Shown here: piece by piece, positions 9,261-18,525 of the stretch | Layout of the letters: every line of letters starts with the position of its first letter | Position numbering within the stretch: position 1 is the first letter of the stretch | Assembly: GCA_963422445.2 (NCBI GenBank) | Contig: OY729512.2 | Location: 3,720,001-3,784,000 of the forward strand | Length of the DNA stretch: 64,000 nt | From: G963422445 sp963422445 | GTDB lineage: Bacteria > Pseudomonadota > Alphaproteobacteria > Thalassobaculales > Thalassobaculaceae | Direction of reading: 5' to 3' | Notes under the pieces: model-generated | What the model saw: only the letters and a program-made list of their open reading frames with translations | What the model was told of the DNA's origin: nothing | Databases searched by the model: none | Made by a program: the position numbers and the translations under genes

Positions 9261-9587
9261 ATGAAGATTGTCGAGTCAAAATTTGCGATCGGTGCCATCG
9301 TGCGCCACAGGGTGCATGATTTCCGTGGCGTTATCTTCGATGTCGACCCGGAATTCTCGAATACCGAAGAGTGGTACCAATCGATTCCCCCGGACAAGCG
9401 GCCGCGACGTAACCAGCCATTCTATCACTTGCTGGCGGAAAATCCCGAAAGCTTCTATGTCGCCTATGTCTCGGAACAGAATCTTGTCGAGGACAGTGAC
9501 AATGGACCGGTCGGGCATCCGCAGATCGCAAACATGTTCACGGGTCCGGAAGACGGACGTTACATTTCGCGGGCAATGGTCGCCTGA
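9261..9587 (+). CDS. hspQ: Heat shock protein HspQ
   Basis: This 108-aa member of the YccV/HspQ family (originally described as hemimethylated-DNA-binding) is a small cytoplasmic adaptor linked to Lon-dependent proteolysis and DnaA homeostasis in enterobacteria. The whole domain is present: KFAIGAIVRHRVHDFRGVI, DVDPEFSNTEEWYQSIP, the QPFYHLLAEN block, YVAYVSEQNLV and the terminal GRYISRAMV. ATG 9261 is used; the frame also opens two codons earlier at a TTG, which is less likely. Length and motifs are normal and the gene appears intact. It diverges from the sugar isomerase gene, with 116 bases between the two starts. Confidence 0.95.
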   Translation: MKIVESKFAIGAIVRHRVHDFRGVIFDVDPEFSNTEEWYQSIPPDKRPRRNQPFYHLLAENPESFYVAYVSEQNLVEDSDNGPVGHPQIANMFTGPEDGRYISRAMVA

Positions 9588-9864
9588 CATCGCGTGTGAC
9601 GATTGTAGCGGTAGCGTCTCCGGCTTTTCGGAGGTGAGACGACTGTTTGAGGCTCACGGCGTTTCTGTGCCGGACGGGATTGAGTGATCCGCGAGACCGG
9701 TGACGTCCACAAGACTGATGGCAAGGCGGTGAGCACCGCCCGCCAGACCGGTGCAAAATCGACCCGATAAGCGGGCCTTTGACAAAAGGGGGCCAACATT
9801 CTGTGTTCAGCTGGGCCAGAGTGGCATGTGAATGGCTGATTGTTGGATTCTGGGAGACCGAACG

Positions 9865-11571
9865 ATGCATGATCTGGTGATCAAGGGAGCACGGGTGATC
9901 GACGGCCTTGGCAATCTGGAACAGGATGGTGCCGTTGCGGTCAGGGATGGACGGATCGTCGAGGTCGGTGAGATTTCGGAAACCGGCGCTGTGACCGTCG
10001 ATGCCGGCGGTTTGGTCTTGACGCCCGGCGTGATCGACACGCATACCCATTATGATGCGCAGCTCACATGGGATTCTACGGCGTCGCCATCGCCTGCGCT
10101 TGGCGTGACGTCGGTGGTGATCGGCAATTGCGGGTTCGGCATTGCGCCATGCCCGGTGCATCTGCGGGATACGGTCGCATCCAACCTTTCAGTTGTCGAG
10201 GGGATGGATCTCAACGCATTGGTCGCAGGCATCGACTGGAGTTTCGAGACTTTCCCCGAATATCTCGATTTTCTGCGCGACCGCGGCGTCTATCCCAATA
10301 CCGCGGTTCTTGCCGGGCACTCCGTGACACGGACGGCGGTGATGGGCAAGGAGGCATCGGAACGGGTCGAACCGACCGACCGCGAACTTACGGCAATGAA
10401 GACAGCGGTCAAGGAGGCCCTTGATGCCGGCGCCATAGGTTTCGCATCGTCATTCTCGCCAAATCACCTTGGCTGGAACGGTGTGCCGATGCCGTCGACA
10501 ATCGCCAGTGACGACGAAGTCCGGGCGCTTGCCGGGCTGATGAAAGGGCGTGGCCACGGGGTGTTCCAGATCGCCTCGGGCGCCCGTGGAACGGTTGACG
10601 TCATGGAAAGCATTGCCGAGGCGAGCAATGCTGCGGTGTTCATGACCACCGCGCTGACCATGTACAACGAGGCGTTGCCGGGTCGCGCCCATGAAATACT
10701 CGATGCCTGCGCCCGTGCGCGGGCGCGTGGTCGCAATATCCATGCCCAGGTCACATGTCAGCCCTTTTCGATGGATTTTACGCCGGCCAATCCCTATCCC
10801 TTTTACAGCCACGATGCGTTCGCCGATATCAAGGCCGCTGCGCCGGAAGTTCTTGCCAGAGCCTACGGCGATCCGGCGTTCCGTCAGGCGTTTCGCGAAA
10901 ATCTGGCCGCGCCGAAACCCGGCGGGATCTTCTACGGCGACTGGAACAAGGTAGAAATCACGGTTCCGGCGAAGGCGGGCAACGGCAGATTCGCCGGCAA
11001 GACGATTGCCGCGCTTGCCGGCGAGACCGGACGGGATCCGATCGATATCTTTTTCGATCTCGCGCTCGACGAAAATCTCGAGACGACCGTGGTCGGGCGC
11101 TTCCTGAATACGGCCGACGACGGCGTTGCCGGCATTCTCAAACATGATTCCGGACTGGTTTCGCTATCCGATGCTGGCGCGCATCTGATTTTCATGTGTG
11201 ACGCTGGCTTTGCGACGTACTTCCTTGGGCACTGGGTGCGCGAACAGGGCACATTCGATCTGGTCGAGGGCATTCGGCGTCTGACCAGTCATCCGGCGGC
11301 CCTTTACGGAATCAGGGATCGTGGCCGGATTGCGCCGGGAGCTTATGCAGACCTGCTTCTGTTCGATCCCGATACGGTCGGTATGTCAGGTCCGGTGCGT
11401 GTCAATGACCTGCCCGGTGGCGGCACCCGGACAATGCGGCGGCCAACCGGCATACACGGGGTTTGGGTCAATGGAACGCAGGTTTTCGATGGATCCGACT
11501 ATGTTGACCTGAAGAAGGGGCCTGGCCATGTACTCGAGTCCTTCGACGCGCCGGCGGTCGTAGCCGAATGA
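9865..11571 (+). CDS. N-acyl-D-amino-acid deacylase-type amidohydrolase
   Basis: This 568-aa metal-dependent amidohydrolase belongs to the D-aminoacylase/dihydroorotase-like group, which hydrolyses N-acyl amino acids or related amides. The N-terminal beta domain (DLVIKGARVIDGLG) is followed by the metal-binding strand GVIDTHTHYDAQ (about residue 60), the GNCGFGIAPC motif of D-aminoacylases, and the late catalytic strand LSDAGAHL. The C-terminal beta part has GRIAPGAYADLLLFDPD. ATG 9865 has a GGGAGA ribosome binding site; an ATG 33 bases upstream is unlikely. The gene stands alone with 277 bases before it, where nothing else was seen. Substrate specificity is inferred only at family level. Confidence 0.9.
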   Translation: MHDLVIKGARVIDGLGNLEQDGAVAVRDGRIVEVGEISETGAVTVDAGGLVLTPGVIDTHTHYDAQLTWDSTASPSPALGVTSVVIGNCGFGIAPCPVHLRDTVASNLSVVEGMDLNALVAGIDWSFETFPEYLDFLRDRGVYPNTAVLAGHSVTRTAVMGKEASERVEPTDRELTAMKTAVKEALDAGAIGFASSFSPNHLGWNGVPMPSTIASDDEVRALAGLMKGRGHGVFQIASGARGTVDVMESIAEASNAAVFMTTALTMYNEALPGRAHEILDACARARARGRNIHAQVTCQPFSMDFTPANPYPFYSHDAFADIKAAAPEVLARAYGDPAFRQAFRENLAAPKPGGIFYGDWNKVEITVPAKAGNGRFAGKTIAALAGETGRDPIDIFFDLALDENLETTVVGRFLNTADDGVAGILKHDSGLVSLSDAGAHLIFMCDAGFATYFLGHWVREQGTFDLVEGIRRLTSHPAALYGIRDRGRIAPGAYADLLLFDPDTVGMSGPVRVNDLPGGGTRTMRRPTGIHGVWVNGTQVFDGSDYVDLKKGPGHVLESFDAPAVVAE

Positions 11572-11736
11572 CTGAACTTGCTCTCATGACGGTGAACTGT
11601 TCCGGTTGTTGCGGCCCCGCCGGTCCAATATAATCAGTGGATCAGCCCATTGATGCAATTCGGGATTTCAGGTTCAGGTCACGCCTGTTGACATTGTGCC
11701 TGTTCCCGCATTGTATCTTGGGTGATCGGAGGTTCG

Positions 11737-12051
11737 ATGCGAAGCCAGGAATTTTACCGTCAGGTCTTTCGCCTTACAGGCACTTTTTTTGCGTGCCTGA
11801 TCGTCGGGTATTTCATCTATCATTCCATCTGGAGTGATCACGGAATTCTCACCTTGCAGGAAATTGATCATGAAATCCTGCTCATTGAAGCAGATTTGGC
11901 AGATGTTGCGGCACAACGGACATATCTGGAAAATCGGCTGGCCTTGTTGCATCCGGAAAGCTTGGATCCCGACATGATCGAAGAACAGGGGCGTCGGTTG
12001 CTTAATTACACCCATCCCCACGATATACTGATCTTGTTGCCCGAAAACTGA
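11737..12051 (+). CDS. ftsB: FtsB/DivIC-like septum formation initiator
   Basis: A 104-aa bitopic membrane protein with a short N-terminal cytoplasmic tail, one transmembrane helix (LTGTFFACLIVGYFIYHSI) and a periplasmic coiled coil (LIEADLADVAAQRTYLENRLALL) leading to the family-typical PESLDPDMIEEQGRRLL tail. FtsB forms a complex with FtsL and FtsQ at the division septum. ATG 11737 is preceded by CGGAGG. In many alphaproteobacteria ftsB lies directly upstream of pdhA. Here the pdh operon is in the same direction but 4.2 kb further on, separated by minus-strand genes and an IS630. Confidence 0.85.
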   Translation: MRSQEFYRQVFRLTGTFFACLIVGYFIYHSIWSDHGILTLQEIDHEILLIEADLADVAAQRTYLENRLALLHPESLDPDMIEEQGRRLLNYTHPHDILILLPEN

Positions 12052-12133
12052 TTGCCGGCGACCATTATCCGGTCAGCCGTCCACTCGATATCACATCCAA
12101 TTCCGATTTACCGGCAACCGGGATGCGGCCTGA

Positions 12134-12547
12134 TCAAGGTTGGGAATAGACTCCGTCTTCAAGAAAGCCCGGATTGGCAATTTGCAGGCGCTGGCGGATT
12201 TGTTCTAGCAAAACCGGGGCCACCGCGCTCGCAAGTGCCTGATCGAACCGCCCGGCCCGAATATCCTGCGCCAGACGATCGTTCAACAGCCGGACCTGGC
12301 TCCGTACGTCATTGTCGGATCCTTCGGGAGTGTTTTCGCCGTAAAGCTCGAGAAGACAGTCGAGAACCGGTCGCAGTGGGTCATCGCCGTCTTCATCTGA
12401 GTCGATTTCACGTATCACGATGGCCATCGCCGCTGCCACCATGAGGCCGGACCGATGCGTTGCGCCGTCGAGTTGCGGCAGGATTTCCTGCATCAGGGTC
12501 TGTTGGGCCGCCGCTAGAAGTACGCGGCGATTCGGTCGATCGAACAT
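12134..12547 (-). CDS. LvaB-like small partner protein (DUF6285)
   Basis: This is a 137-aa soluble protein. It opens with MFDRPNRRVLLAAAQQTL, typical of DUF6285, and has no transmembrane segment. DUF6285 proteins regularly follow an aminoglycoside-phosphotransferase-like kinase. In Pseudomonas putida the equivalent pair LvaA-LvaB phosphorylates 4-hydroxyvaleryl-CoA, and LvaB is needed for activity though its own role is unknown. Its start codon overlaps the stop of the kinase gene (TGATG), a sign of translational coupling. I infer that it is the partner of that kinase; the biochemical role here is untested. Confidence 0.8.
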   Translation of the reverse strand: MFDRPNRRVLLAAAQQTLMQEILPQLDGATHRSGLMVAAAMAIVIREIDSDEDGDDPLRPVLDCLLELYGENTPEGSDNDVRSQVRLLNDRLAQDIRAGRFDQALASAVAPVLLEQIRQRLQIANPGFLEDGVYSQP

Positions 12548-13620
12548 CAGCCTACGTCCTCGACACGTCTGATCATGGTCAGAAGATCAGCCTCCATTTC
12601 TACCGCTTTTCGTCCGGTCAGGGCCAGTTCCATAGACAGCTGCCCGGCCGGTCCGTGTCGCAGCCCTTGCAGATGGGCAATGATCGCCCAACGCAATGTC
12701 GCGAAGATTTCCCAATAGCCGACGGCCGACCAGTCAACGGCATGACCGGTCTCGGCTTCATAGCCCTGATAGAGATCGATGCGGCGGCCGAGGCCACCAG
12801 CTTCGTGAGTGTCGGCACCGAACCGCCAGCATCGTGCGCAGAACCAGCCGATATCTTCGAGCGGGTCGCTCCAGCATGCGAATTCCCAATCGAGGACCCC
12901 GGTAACCTGTGTGCCGTCAACCATGATATTGCCTGTGCGGTAATCCCCATGACAAAGGACCGGCTCGACCGGAGCAGGGGGATTGAGCGCAAGCCAGCGG
13001 AGACCCCATTCGAGCACCGGCCAGCCGCCTGGAAGGCTGTCAAGGTGCTCTGTCAGGGTCTCAAGACGCTTGATCGCCGGCCGGGCTACTGGCTCGTCGA
13101 GAAAATGGAGGTCAGTCCGGGGCGGTTTGATTTTGTGCAGTTTCGCGATTTCCCGACCAATATTGGCCACCAGTATCGAACGCCGCTGACCGGGACCGGT
13201 GACACGGACGAGACAGGATGCTTGCGCTGTTCCGGCAACCCGGCGCATCACAAAAGCCGGTTTACCGAGCGCGAGGCCATTACCATCGTAGAACAGGGGC
13301 TCCGGGACGGTAACACCGGCCTCGCGCGCAACCGTGAGCAGGTCGAACTCCCCGGATCGGCTGTGACCCGGAACGGGAACATCCGGTGAATTGGTTCTCA
13401 GTACCAATTCAGAGCGGCCTGGGAGAACACCGTCCTTCATTGAGAGAACGATCAGCCAGTTCTCCTGAATGGCACCGCCGGCGAGCGGACGGACGCTCTC
13501 AATCGTTACGGCCGATGCACGGGCCCGGTCCATCAACCATGCAGCGAGGTGGTCACGATCCCGAGCATCAAGACCAACGCGCATGCCCGGTTGGGTCTCT
13601 GATTCCGTGAGCTGCGTCAT
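12547..13620 (-). CDS. Phosphotransferase family protein, LvaA/ACAD10-11 kinase-like
   Basis: This 357-aa protein has the aminoglycoside phosphotransferase fold used in bacteria to phosphorylate 4-hydroxyacyl-CoA (LvaA), and found fused to acyl-CoA dehydrogenase in eukaryotic ACAD10/11. It has a nucleotide-binding N-lobe (PLAGGAIQENWLI), the catalytic loop LCHGDYRTGNIM with its Asp and Asn, and the Mg-binding GVLDWEFACWSDP. ATG 13620 (MTQLTESE) is preferred; ATG 13641 adds seven residues. It is translationally coupled to the DUF6285 gene downstream. An ACAD10/11-like dehydrogenase that could complete the pathway sits at 37038-38240. A true antibiotic-resistance role is unlikely given this pairing. 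Confidence 0.85.
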   Translation of the reverse strand: MTQLTESETQPGMRVGLDARDRDHLAAWLMDRARASAVTIESVRPLAGGAIQENWLIVLSMKDGVLPGRSELVLRTNSPDVPVPGHSRSGEFDLLTVAREAGVTVPEPLFYDGNGLALGKPAFVMRRVAGTAQASCLVRVTGPGQRRSILVANIGREIAKLHKIKPPRTDLHFLDEPVARPAIKRLETLTEHLDSLPGGWPVLEWGLRWLALNPPAPVEPVLCHGDYRTGNIMVDGTQVTGVLDWEFACWSDPLEDIGWFCARCWRFGADTHEAGGLGRRIDLYQGYEAETGHAVDWSAVGYWEIFATLRWAIIAHLQGLRHGPAGQLSMELALTGRKAVEMEADLLTMIRRVEDVG

Positions 13621-13690
13621 GTCGAGCGTCCGGGCGTGCATTCGATCCGGATTGCGTCCTGTCCGCACTGGTCGTCCCGCAGCCCCGGCG

Positions 13691-14688
13691 TCAGGTTGCG
13701 GCGCTAAACGTACCGAGGCCAAGCAAACGGACGGTGGATGCATGGAGAATGTCGTCACGCTCCCGGGTCGTGAGGCGGGTCGCGTCAACCACCTTGCACG
13801 GTTCCGGATCACCGATCGGGAACGGATAGTCGGAACCGAGCATGATGCGGTCCGCCCCCAGAAGGTCGACCAGGAACCGCAATGCGTCCGGCCTGAACAC
13901 GCAACTATCGACATACAGGCATGCCATGCCCGCCGCCGGGTCTGCGTATTGTCCGGGATGAGCGTCGGTGTTGCGGATCAGGCGGCCGAGCGCCAGGGGC
14001 AGAGCGCCGCCGCCATGGCTGAGAATGCATTTTGCATTGCCGTATTTCAGGAGATGACCGGAAAACAACAGGCGGGCAACAGCGATTGTCGTGTCGGCCA
14101 GACGGCCAACAGCGTTGATCATGTCGTAGTCGACGACACGTTGATCGCCTGCGACATACATCGGATGGATATAAAGTACGGCATTATGTTCGTGGGCACA
14201 AGCCCAGAACTGTTCAAGGGCGGGGTCGTCGAGCACGCCGCTGTCACCCCGGGCTGGGTTCCGATCATCACGCCCTTGAAGCCCAGTTCGAGGATCTCTT
14301 CCAGCATGTTTGCTGCGGCGGGACCGTTCTGCATCGGCAGGCTAGCGAGAGGAATCAGGCGATCCTGGTTTTCGCAACCGCGCCAGAGCGTTTCGTTCAG
14401 GAAGCGGGTCCAGGCGATTCCGTTAGCGGTTTCGATCTCGTAACCGAAACTGTCGGTCCAGGGCGCCACGACCTGATAATCGAGATGTTGATTGTCCATC
14501 CATTCGAGACGCTGCTCGAACTCGCGAAGTTTAGGCATGACCGGTCGTGTGGGAGCGCGCCCGGCAAAGGCGAGACGAAAGGTTCCGTCCTGGTGAAGAC
14601 ATTCGACGCCGCCAAATTTGGCCTGACCGACCGCGAGGGCGTCGAACAGGGGCTGGGGCGCAAAATGCGCATGCGAATCAATGATCAT
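13691..14688 (-). pseudogene. ACMSD-type amidohydrolase, frameshifted
   Basis: This is an amidohydrolase-2 family protein like aminocarboxymuconate-semialdehyde decarboxylase. The first half from ATG 14688 has MIIDSHAHFAPQ (the metal HxH) and runs to MIGTQPG. The second half is in another frame (VLDDPALEQFWACAHEHN, ILSHGGGALP, the metal Asp in LGSDYPFP) and ends at 13691. By family comparison two extra bases lie at about 14241-14252, next to a CCCCGGG run. All catalytic motifs survive in the two halves, so the lesion is recent or a sequencing error. It is co-directional with the LvaA/LvaB-like pair, 70 bases upstream of it. Confidence 0.8.
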
Positions 14689-14732
14689 GACAAATGTCCA
14701 GAATCCGGGCTGGTGTGCGGAACCTGTCAACT

Positions 14733-15887
14733 CTAGTGGATAGATCGTTACAAGTATATCCGTTATTATGTTCTTCTGATTTGTCGATCACGGAGGTCTG
14801 CAAGATGCGCCCTGGTGTTTCATTCACGCTCACTTCAGGCGACCGGCATCGCCTTGAAACGGTTGTCCCGAACCCGAAGAGCCCGCAGAAGCACGTCTGG
14901 GGCGCGCATCGGTCTTCTGAGCGACGATGGGCTCGGCACGATGGCCATCATGAGAGAGACCGGCAAGGCGAAGAACAGTGTCTGGCGCTGGCAGGACCGC
15001 TTCTATGGAAGACGGTGTGGACGGACTTCTGCTGAACAAGACGCGTCCGCCGGGCAAGACGCCTCCGGCTCCTGAGCCGGTGGCGAAGATCGTCGGGTTG
15101 ACCCACACCTCGCCGCCTCACGCGGCGACCCACTGGACGCTGCGGGCGATGGCGAAGGCTGTGGGGGTTGCCGCTTCGACGGTATGGGCGGTCTGGCGGG
15201 CGCATGGCCTGATGCCGCACCGCTGGCGGCCGTTCACGCTTTCGAACGATCCCGCCTGCCTCGAGACGCTGACCGACATCGTCGGCCTCTCCGTTGCGTC
15301 GCCGGCTCACGCGGTCGTGCTGTTGATCGATGACACGTCGCATAGTCAGGCACGCGACCGCACACAGCCCGGCCTGCCGCTGAAGAAAGGCCGCAGCGCC
15401 ACCATGACACATGATTACAAGCGCACCGGCACGACGACGCTGTTTGCCGCCCTGACTGTGCTCGACGGCACGGTCATCGGCCAGCACGTCAGTCGGCATC
15501 GCCACCAGGCGTTCCCGAGATGCCGCAACCGCATCGCGCGCACGATACCCGCCGGCGTCCCGGTCCATGCCATCCTCGACAACGACGCCACTCACAAGCA
15601 CAAGGACGTCCAGGTCTGGCTCGCACGCCATCCGCGCTGGACCTTCCACGTCACCCCCACCTCGAGCGCGTGGCTGAACGCGCTCGAAGGCGTCTTCGCC
15701 AAGCTGACACGACGCCGTCTCAAAGACAGCGTCTGCCGCTCCGGGCGCGAACTCCAGGATGCCATCCGCCGCTTCATCGACGAACACAACACCACCGAAG
15801 CCAAGCCCTTCGTCTGGACCGCCGATCCCGATACCATCATCGCCGCAAGGAAAAGAGGGGGTCCAAACGTTGGAATCAATCCACTAG
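14733..15887 (+). mobile_element. IS630-type element, second copy
   Basis: Terminal inverted repeats CTAGTGGAT(A/T)GAT are seen at 14733-14745 and, inverted, at 15875-15887. Each includes a CTAG at the outer edge, fitting the TA target of IS630. The element is of a different subgroup from the IS630 copies at 1-941 and 41857-43034. Confidence 0.75.
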
Positions 15888-15916
15888 ATGGCGACCCCGT
15901 GTCGCGCCAAGCGTGA
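14805..15916 (+). pseudogene. IS630-family transposase, frameshifted
   Basis: The N-terminus from ATG 14805 (MRPGVSFTLTSGDRHRLE) shifts frame at about 14900 into RIGLLSDDGLGTMAIMRETG. It shifts again at about 15003 into the long frame (EDGVDGLLLNKTRPPGK) that contains the catalytic core. Two Asp positions remain in LLIDDTSHSQ and AILDNDATHK, and the Glu in LNALEGVF. The usual DEKSQ after the first Asp has become DDTSH. A late frame change makes the end read through the right terminal repeat to 15916. Inactive as read. Confidence 0.8.
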
Positions 15917-16224
15917 GAACCGGCATTACGAGTTTCGCGGACAATACGGTCGACAACGTGACGTCGCAAGTGTTAGAAATGGTCTGTTGACGGTGATGTC
16001 CGTATCTCGTGAGACAAGGACGACAGATGACGACTCCGGGCGCGACATTCAGGGAGATACCGCCGTTCTTCCGGTAACTAAAATCCAGTTAAATTAAAAA
16101 TTTCATAGTAAAAATAATAACTTATTCTTGTTGAAAAATCTGTCACTTTTCCCTATCTTCAGTTATCGTGAATACTTGATGGTGATAACGTTCGCGCCTG
16201 ACCACCAGCTCCAAAGGGAAAATC
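15888..16224. other. AT-rich leader region upstream of pdhA
   Basis: No gene was found. The stretch from about 16075 to 16170 is strikingly AT-rich against a GC-rich background and probably holds the pdh operon promoter. I cannot assign exact -35 and -10 boxes with confidence. Confidence 0.4.
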
Positions 16225-17262
16225 ATGGCCAAGCGTGCAAGCCAGCCTCAGTCCGGGCGGTTTTCGGCTAGGCGCACCGGCAGAGCCCCGAAGATAGCCT
16301 CGGATCTGCGCACCGAGTTGCTCGGTTTCTATCGTGACATGTTGTTGATCCGGCGATTTGAAGAAAAAGCCGGACAGATGTACGGCATGGGACTGATCGG
16401 CGGCTTTTGCCATCTCTATATCGGTCAGGAAGCTGTCGTCGTGGGTATGCAGGCGTCGATCAACGGCGGGTCGACGGTGGTGACGAGCTACCGTGACCAC
16501 GGTCACATGCTGGCCTGCGGCATGGATGCGCGGGGCGTGATGGCCGAACTGACAGGGCGGTGCGGCGGTTATTCCAAGGGCAAGGGCGGCAGCATGCACA
16601 TGTTCAGCCGCGAGAAGAATTTCTTTGGCGGTCACGGCATCGTTGCGGCTCAGGTCCCGATCGGGACGGGGCTGGCATTCGCACACAAATACAAGAATGA
16701 AAATGCGGTGTGCTTGACATATCTGGGCGACGGTGCCGTCAACCAGGGGCAGGTTTACGAGAGTTTCAATATGGCCGCGTTGTGGAAACTGCCCTGCATC
16801 TACGTGATCGAAAATAACAAATACGGTATGGGAACATCGGTGGTTCGAGCAGCTGCCGGACGATCGCTCGCCGAGCGCGGTGCTGCCTACGGTATTCCCG
16901 GTACGGATGTTGACGGTATGGATGTGCTCGCGGTTCGCAAGGCCGGGCAAAAGGCTTTTGCACATGCCACCGCGGGGAAGGGACCGTTCATTCTCGAGAT
17001 GCAGACTTATCGCTATCGCGGCCATTCGATGTCGGATCCTGCGAAATACCGCACCAAGGACGAAGTCAACAAAATGCGGCAGGAGCACGACCCGATCGAC
17101 AATGCGCGTCTGCGTTTGACCGAACTCGGTGTTTCGGACGACGAGATAAAGGCGATCGATCGGGATGTCCGCTCCATCGTGACCGACGCTGCGGATTTCG
17201 CGCAAACCAGTCCGGAACCGGATCCTGCGGAACTCTATACCGACGTTCTGGTCGAGGCCTGA
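16225..17262 (+). CDS. pdhA: Pyruvate dehydrogenase E1 component, alpha subunit
   Basis: This 345-aa subunit carries thiamine diphosphate and, with PdhB, decarboxylates pyruvate and reductively acetylates the lipoyl group of E2. The ThDP/Mg motif spans LGDGAVNQGQVYESFNMA through the Asn of VIENNKYGMGT. The early RRFEEKAGQMYG, the CGGYSKGKGGSMHMF loop and the RYRGHSMSDPAKYR region are all normal. The N-terminus (about 30 residues, Lys/Arg-rich) is a usual alphaproteobacterial extension. ATG 16225 follows an AAAGGGAAAA stretch. It is the first gene of an intact pdhA-pdhB-pdhC-lpd-lipA block. Confidence 0.97.
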   Translation: MAKRASQPQSGRFSARRTGRAPKIASDLRTELLGFYRDMLLIRRFEEKAGQMYGMGLIGGFCHLYIGQEAVVVGMQASINGGSTVVTSYRDHGHMLACGMDARGVMAELTGRCGGYSKGKGGSMHMFSREKNFFGGHGIVAAQVPIGTGLAFAHKYKNENAVCLTYLGDGAVNQGQVYESFNMAALWKLPCIYVIENNKYGMGTSVVRAAAGRSLAERGAAYGIPGTDVDGMDVLAVRKAGQKAFAHATAGKGPFILEMQTYRYRGHSMSDPAKYRTKDEVNKMRQEHDPIDNARLRLTELGVSDDEIKAIDRDVRSIVTDAADFAQTSPEPDPAELYTDVLVEA

Positions 17263-17439
17263 TCGTGTCGACACGGGTCAAACGACAAGGACCGTTCCGA
17301 AACGGCAATCGGGACGATGACAGAGTCCCGTGCCATGATTTCGGGCAGAGGTTTTCCGCTTGCTGTCGGGATCATCATCGGAAACCCTGTAGGGCGCACA
17401 ACGGGCGAGTTCCTCTTCAGGATCCGCGGAGATACCGTG

Positions 17440-18513
17440 ATGCTTGAAAATGAAATGATCCCGGCTTTGCAGGAGACGCTGGCGCCGTCGGACGCTGCAT
17501 TGAATGACGAAATGCGCTTCTTTACGGAAACACGTGTTCAGAGCGTGCGGGAAGCGTTGCGTGATGCGATGGCTGAAGAAATGCGCATCGATCCATTGGT
17601 CTATGTCATGGGCGAGGAAGTGGCCGAATATCAGGGCGCGTACAAGGTAACCCAGGGTCTGCTTCAGGAGTTCGGCGAGAAACGGGTTATCGACACGCCA
17701 ATCACCGAGCACGGGTTCACCGGCCTTGGTGTTGGCGCCGCCTTTGGAAATCTGCGGCCTGTCGTCGAATTCATGACGTTCAATTTCGCGATGCAGGCAC
17801 TCGACCAGATCATAAATTCGGCGGCCAAGACCTTGTATATGTCCGGCGGCCAGATGGGCTGTCCGATCGTGTTCCGGGGGCCGAACGGAGCGGCATCGCG
17901 GGTCGCGGCACAGCATTCCCAGGATTATTCAAGCTGGTATGCCCATTGCCCCGGCCTCAAGGTTGTGACGCCGTGGTCGGCAGCTGACGCCAAGGGGCTC
18001 TTGAAAGCGGCGATACGGGATCCCAATCCGGTCATCATGCTTGAGAACGAGGTTCTATACGGGCAGAGCTTCGACGTCCCGACAGATCCGGAGTTCACGG
18101 TTCCGATCGGGCGCGCGAAAGTGGTCCGGTCTGGTAGTGACGTGACCATCACTGCTTTTTCCATCATGGTCGGCAAAGCTTTGGAGGCGGCGGATACGTT
18201 GGTCGGCGAAGGCATTTCTGCCGAAGTGATCGATCTGAGATCGTTACGGCCACTCGATATTCCCGCCGTTGTCGCATCCGTCAAAAAGACCAACCGGATC
18301 GTTTCAACGGAAGAAGGTTGGCCAGCCTGCGGAATAGGCGCGGAAATTTCCGCGGTGATCATGGAGCAGGCGTTCGATTACCTTGATGCGCCGCCGGTCC
18401 GGATAACCGGTGTCGATGTACCGATGCCGTATGCTGCGAACCTGGAAAAGATGGCGTTGCCGCAAGCGGAGTCCATCGCTGCGGCAGCCCGTGCCGTGTG
18501 CTATCGCGGCTAG
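17440..18513 (+). CDS. pdhB: Pyruvate dehydrogenase E1 component, beta subunit
   Basis: This 357-aa partner of PdhA has the conserved MGEEVAEYQGAYKVTQGL, the RVIDTPITEHGFTGLGVGAA segment and a C-terminal transketolase domain ending VDVPMPYAANLE. Many alphaproteobacterial PdhB proteins carry an N-terminal lipoyl domain. This one has only a short leader (MLENEMIPALQE) and no ETDKA motif, so lipoylation is confined to E2. ATG 17440 is chosen because GCGGAGA lies 8 bases upstream; the frame stays open to 17317 but that part is not conserved-looking. A 177-base gap separates it from pdhA, and 12 bases separate it from pdhC. Confidence 0.95.
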   Translation: MLENEMIPALQETLAPSDAALNDEMRFFTETRVQSVREALRDAMAEEMRIDPLVYVMGEEVAEYQGAYKVTQGLLQEFGEKRVIDTPITEHGFTGLGVGAAFGNLRPVVEFMTFNFAMQALDQIINSAAKTLYMSGGQMGCPIVFRGPNGAASRVAAQHSQDYSSWYAHCPGLKVVTPWSAADAKGLLKAAIRDPNPVIMLENEVLYGQSFDVPTDPEFTVPIGRAKVVRSGSDVTITAFSIMVGKALEAADTLVGEGISAEVIDLRSLRPLDIPAVVASVKKTNRIVSTEEGWPACGIGAEISAVIMEQAFDYLDAPPVRITGVDVPMPYAANLEKMALPQAESIAAAARAVCYRG

Positions 18514-18525
18514 GAGACTGTAGCG

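Noticed and set aside
12547..13620. Aminoglycoside resistance gene
   Set aside because: The fold is right, but the coupled DUF6285 gene and the type of kinase fit 4-hydroxyacyl-CoA metabolism better than antibiotic resistance.
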